The notes beneath the pieces are model-generated. The model made no database searches and was not told the DNA's origin. It saw only the letters and a program-made list of their open reading frames with translations. Positions 6,527 through 7,222 of a stretch of 7,222 nucleotides of DNA are shown here, one piece after another. Origin of the DNA: Treponema sp. GTDB lineage: Bacteria > Spirochaetota > Spirochaetia > Treponematales > Breznakiellaceae. The translations under genes and the position numbers were made by a program. The stretch lies in NCBI GenBank assembly GCA_031280065.1, contig JAITHH010000099.1, forward strand, positions 1-7,222, given 5' to 3'. Positions within the stretch are counted from its first letter, which is position 1; the number at the start of each line of letters is the position of its first letter.

Positions 6527-6826
6527 ATGGATGCGGGCGAGGTTATCTACATTGCGAGCCGGCTGACGCTGGGAGCAGCGGCTGCTTTTTTTGCTGTGAT
6601 GGTGTGGTCGAAAGTGCGGGACCTGCCCTGGATGCTTATGGTAATGGGCGTCGTTGCCGTATACCTGGAGACGGTGTACTCGATTTTGGAGCTGTTCGGC
6701 ATATTCGGCCAGGCAGCAGTCATCGGTTCGGTGCCGGTGGCCTCTATCCTGCTCCACAATCTGCCGGTCGGCTTGTTTCTTGCCGCTTTTGTGATAATGG
6801 CCGCGCAAAAATACCGGGGCCAATAG
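6527..6826 (+). CDS. small membrane protein, unrecognised family
   Basis: This 99-residue protein has three predicted membrane segments (about 7-27, 33-58 and 64-91), few charged residues (for example K29 and R31 in the first loop) and a short basic tail, QKYRGQ. I chose ATG 6527 rather than the upstream TTG at 6491. The TTG lies within the putative -35 box, and the 12 extra residues are polar and unlike the rest. No Shine-Dalgarno precedes 6527, and the -10 box ends ten bases before it, so the message may be leaderless. It is followed 32 bp later by another small membrane protein, probably in the same transcript. The pair diverges from the transporter operon; I see no evidence for a functional link. 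Function unknown. Confidence 0.7.
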   Translation: MDAGEVIYIASRLTLGAAAAFFAVMVWSKVRDLPWMLMVMGVVAVYLETVYSILELFGIFGQAAVIGSVPVASILLHNLPVGLFLAAFVIMAAQKYRGQ

Positions 6827-6858
6827 AAATTCAACTTGATTGAATCGAGGAGGAAAAC

Positions 6859-7101
6859 ATGAAATCACTTGTTCTTGGCGTGGTGATTATTCTTGCTGCC
6901 CTGGGCGCGGTTCTCCCCGCCGGGCTGGGATGGTGGGGCGACGTGCTGATCTTTCTGCGCGGGGCCCTGCCGGTGTTCGCCGCGTTTATTGGGCTCATCG
7001 CACTCTGTATCGGCATCGCGGACATCAAAGACCGCATTGATGCCCGGAAAGAAGAAAAACAAGCGCCGGAGCAGAGTCCGGCTCAAGCCGGAAATGGATA
7101 A
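6859..7101 (+). CDS. small two-segment membrane protein, unrecognised family
   Basis: This 80-residue protein has a hydrophobic N-terminal segment (about 3-20), a short GWWGD turn, a second segment (about 33-54), then a charged tail (IADIKDRIDARKEEK) ending in a flexible Q/P/A-rich stretch. The tail should lie in the cytoplasm if both segments span the membrane. The start is well supported: AGGAGG at 6848-6853 with a 5-base spacer. It lies 32 bp after the upstream small membrane gene and is probably co-transcribed. Two-segment proteins with charged tails are often holin-like, toxin-like or accessory subunits, but nothing here picks one. Function unknown. Confidence 0.75.
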   Translation: MKSLVLGVVIILAALGAVLPAGLGWWGDVLIFLRGALPVFAAFIGLIALCIGIADIKDRIDARKEEKQAPEQSPAQAGNG

Positions 7102-7115
7102 AAACCGCAGGCACA

Positions 7116-7148
7116 TTCCAGGGGGCTCCCTGACAGCGCCCCCTGGAA
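7116..7148. terminator. perfect 11-bp hairpin between convergent genes
   Basis: TTCCAGGGGGC (7116-7126) and GCCCCCTGGAA (7138-7148) are exact inverted copies around an 11-nt loop. The hairpin lies 14 bp after the stop of the small plus gene and 7 bp from the stop of the minus gene at the window edge, so it can serve both directions. It lacks an adjacent T run on either side; the nearest on the minus strand is a T5 about 11 nt past the stem. Position and stem strength favour a terminator or mRNA 3'-end stabiliser. Confidence 0.55.
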
Positions 7149-7155
7149 ACCGCGC

Positions 7156-7222
7156 TTACAGTGAAGGTCCGCGCCGCTTTTCCGCCGCCGCTTCTTTTTC
7201 GTTAATATCCTTAACCTTTTCT
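7156..7222 (-). CDS. 3' end of an unrecognised gene (partial)
   Basis: On the minus strand a frame is open from the window edge to TAA (7156-7158), giving 21 residues beginning EKVKDINEKEAAAEK and ending RRGPSL. The lysine/glutamate-rich, helix-like composition and the convergent position with a shared hairpin fit a true protein C-terminus. The fragment is too short to name a family. Confidence 0.5.
   Translation of the reverse strand, partial: EKVKDINEKEAAAEKRRGPSL

Noticed and set aside
1..7222. CRISPR arrays, tRNA or rRNA genes, insertion sequences
   Set aside because: I saw no regularly spaced direct repeats, cloverleaf-like sequences, rRNA motifs or transposase-like products.

Overview
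The window is GC-rich and tightly packed. It is dominated by one five-gene minus-strand operon (about 6225 down to 206) flanked by small plus-strand genes. No ribosomal or other marker gene is present, so taxonomy is a guess. A lipoprotein-type periplasmic-binding protein, a typical sigma70-like promoter, AGGAGG-type ribosome binding sites and a GC-rich coding style fit an anaerobic bacterium. A Spirochaetota/Treponema-like host is my weak favourite, with a clostridial-type host possible.

Layout: (1) 1-150 (+) is the 3' end of an unrecognised gene. (2) 206-6225 (-) is an operon read right to left: a lipoprotein substrate-binding protein of the NMT1/SsuA type, an ATPase, a permease, a cysteine-synthase-family enzyme, and a 723-residue two-domain protein. 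In that protein a GldA/HcxA(YbdH)-like metal-dependent dehydrogenase is fused to a HisC-type aminotransferase. The last four genes overlap by 4 bp (ATGA) or abut; the only real gap (79 bp) holds a perfect 14-bp palindromic element. (3) 6226-6490 is a regulatory region with a near-consensus promoter (TTGACA, 17 bp, TATTAT) and a leader of about 215 nt. The leader contains several hairpins and a 47-codon open frame whose stop overlaps the first operon gene. (4) 6491-7101 (+) holds two small membrane proteins, the first apparently read from a leaderless mRNA. (5) 7102-7155 has an 11-bp perfect hairpin between convergent genes. (6) 7156-7222 (-) is the 3' end of another unrecognised gene.

How the genes may work together: the ABC transporter is of the nitrate/sulfonate/taurine/thiamine-precursor class. 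Downstream come a beta-substitution enzyme (CysK family) and a fusion that could interconvert 2-hydroxy acid, 2-oxo acid and amino acid in one polypeptide. My inference is uptake of a small, probably sulfur-bearing, organic anion and its conversion to or from an amino acid (candidates: sulfolactate/cysteate, or the hydroxy analogue of methionine). No sequence feature here fixes the substrate. The fusion protein and the unassigned leader are the most interesting parts of the window.
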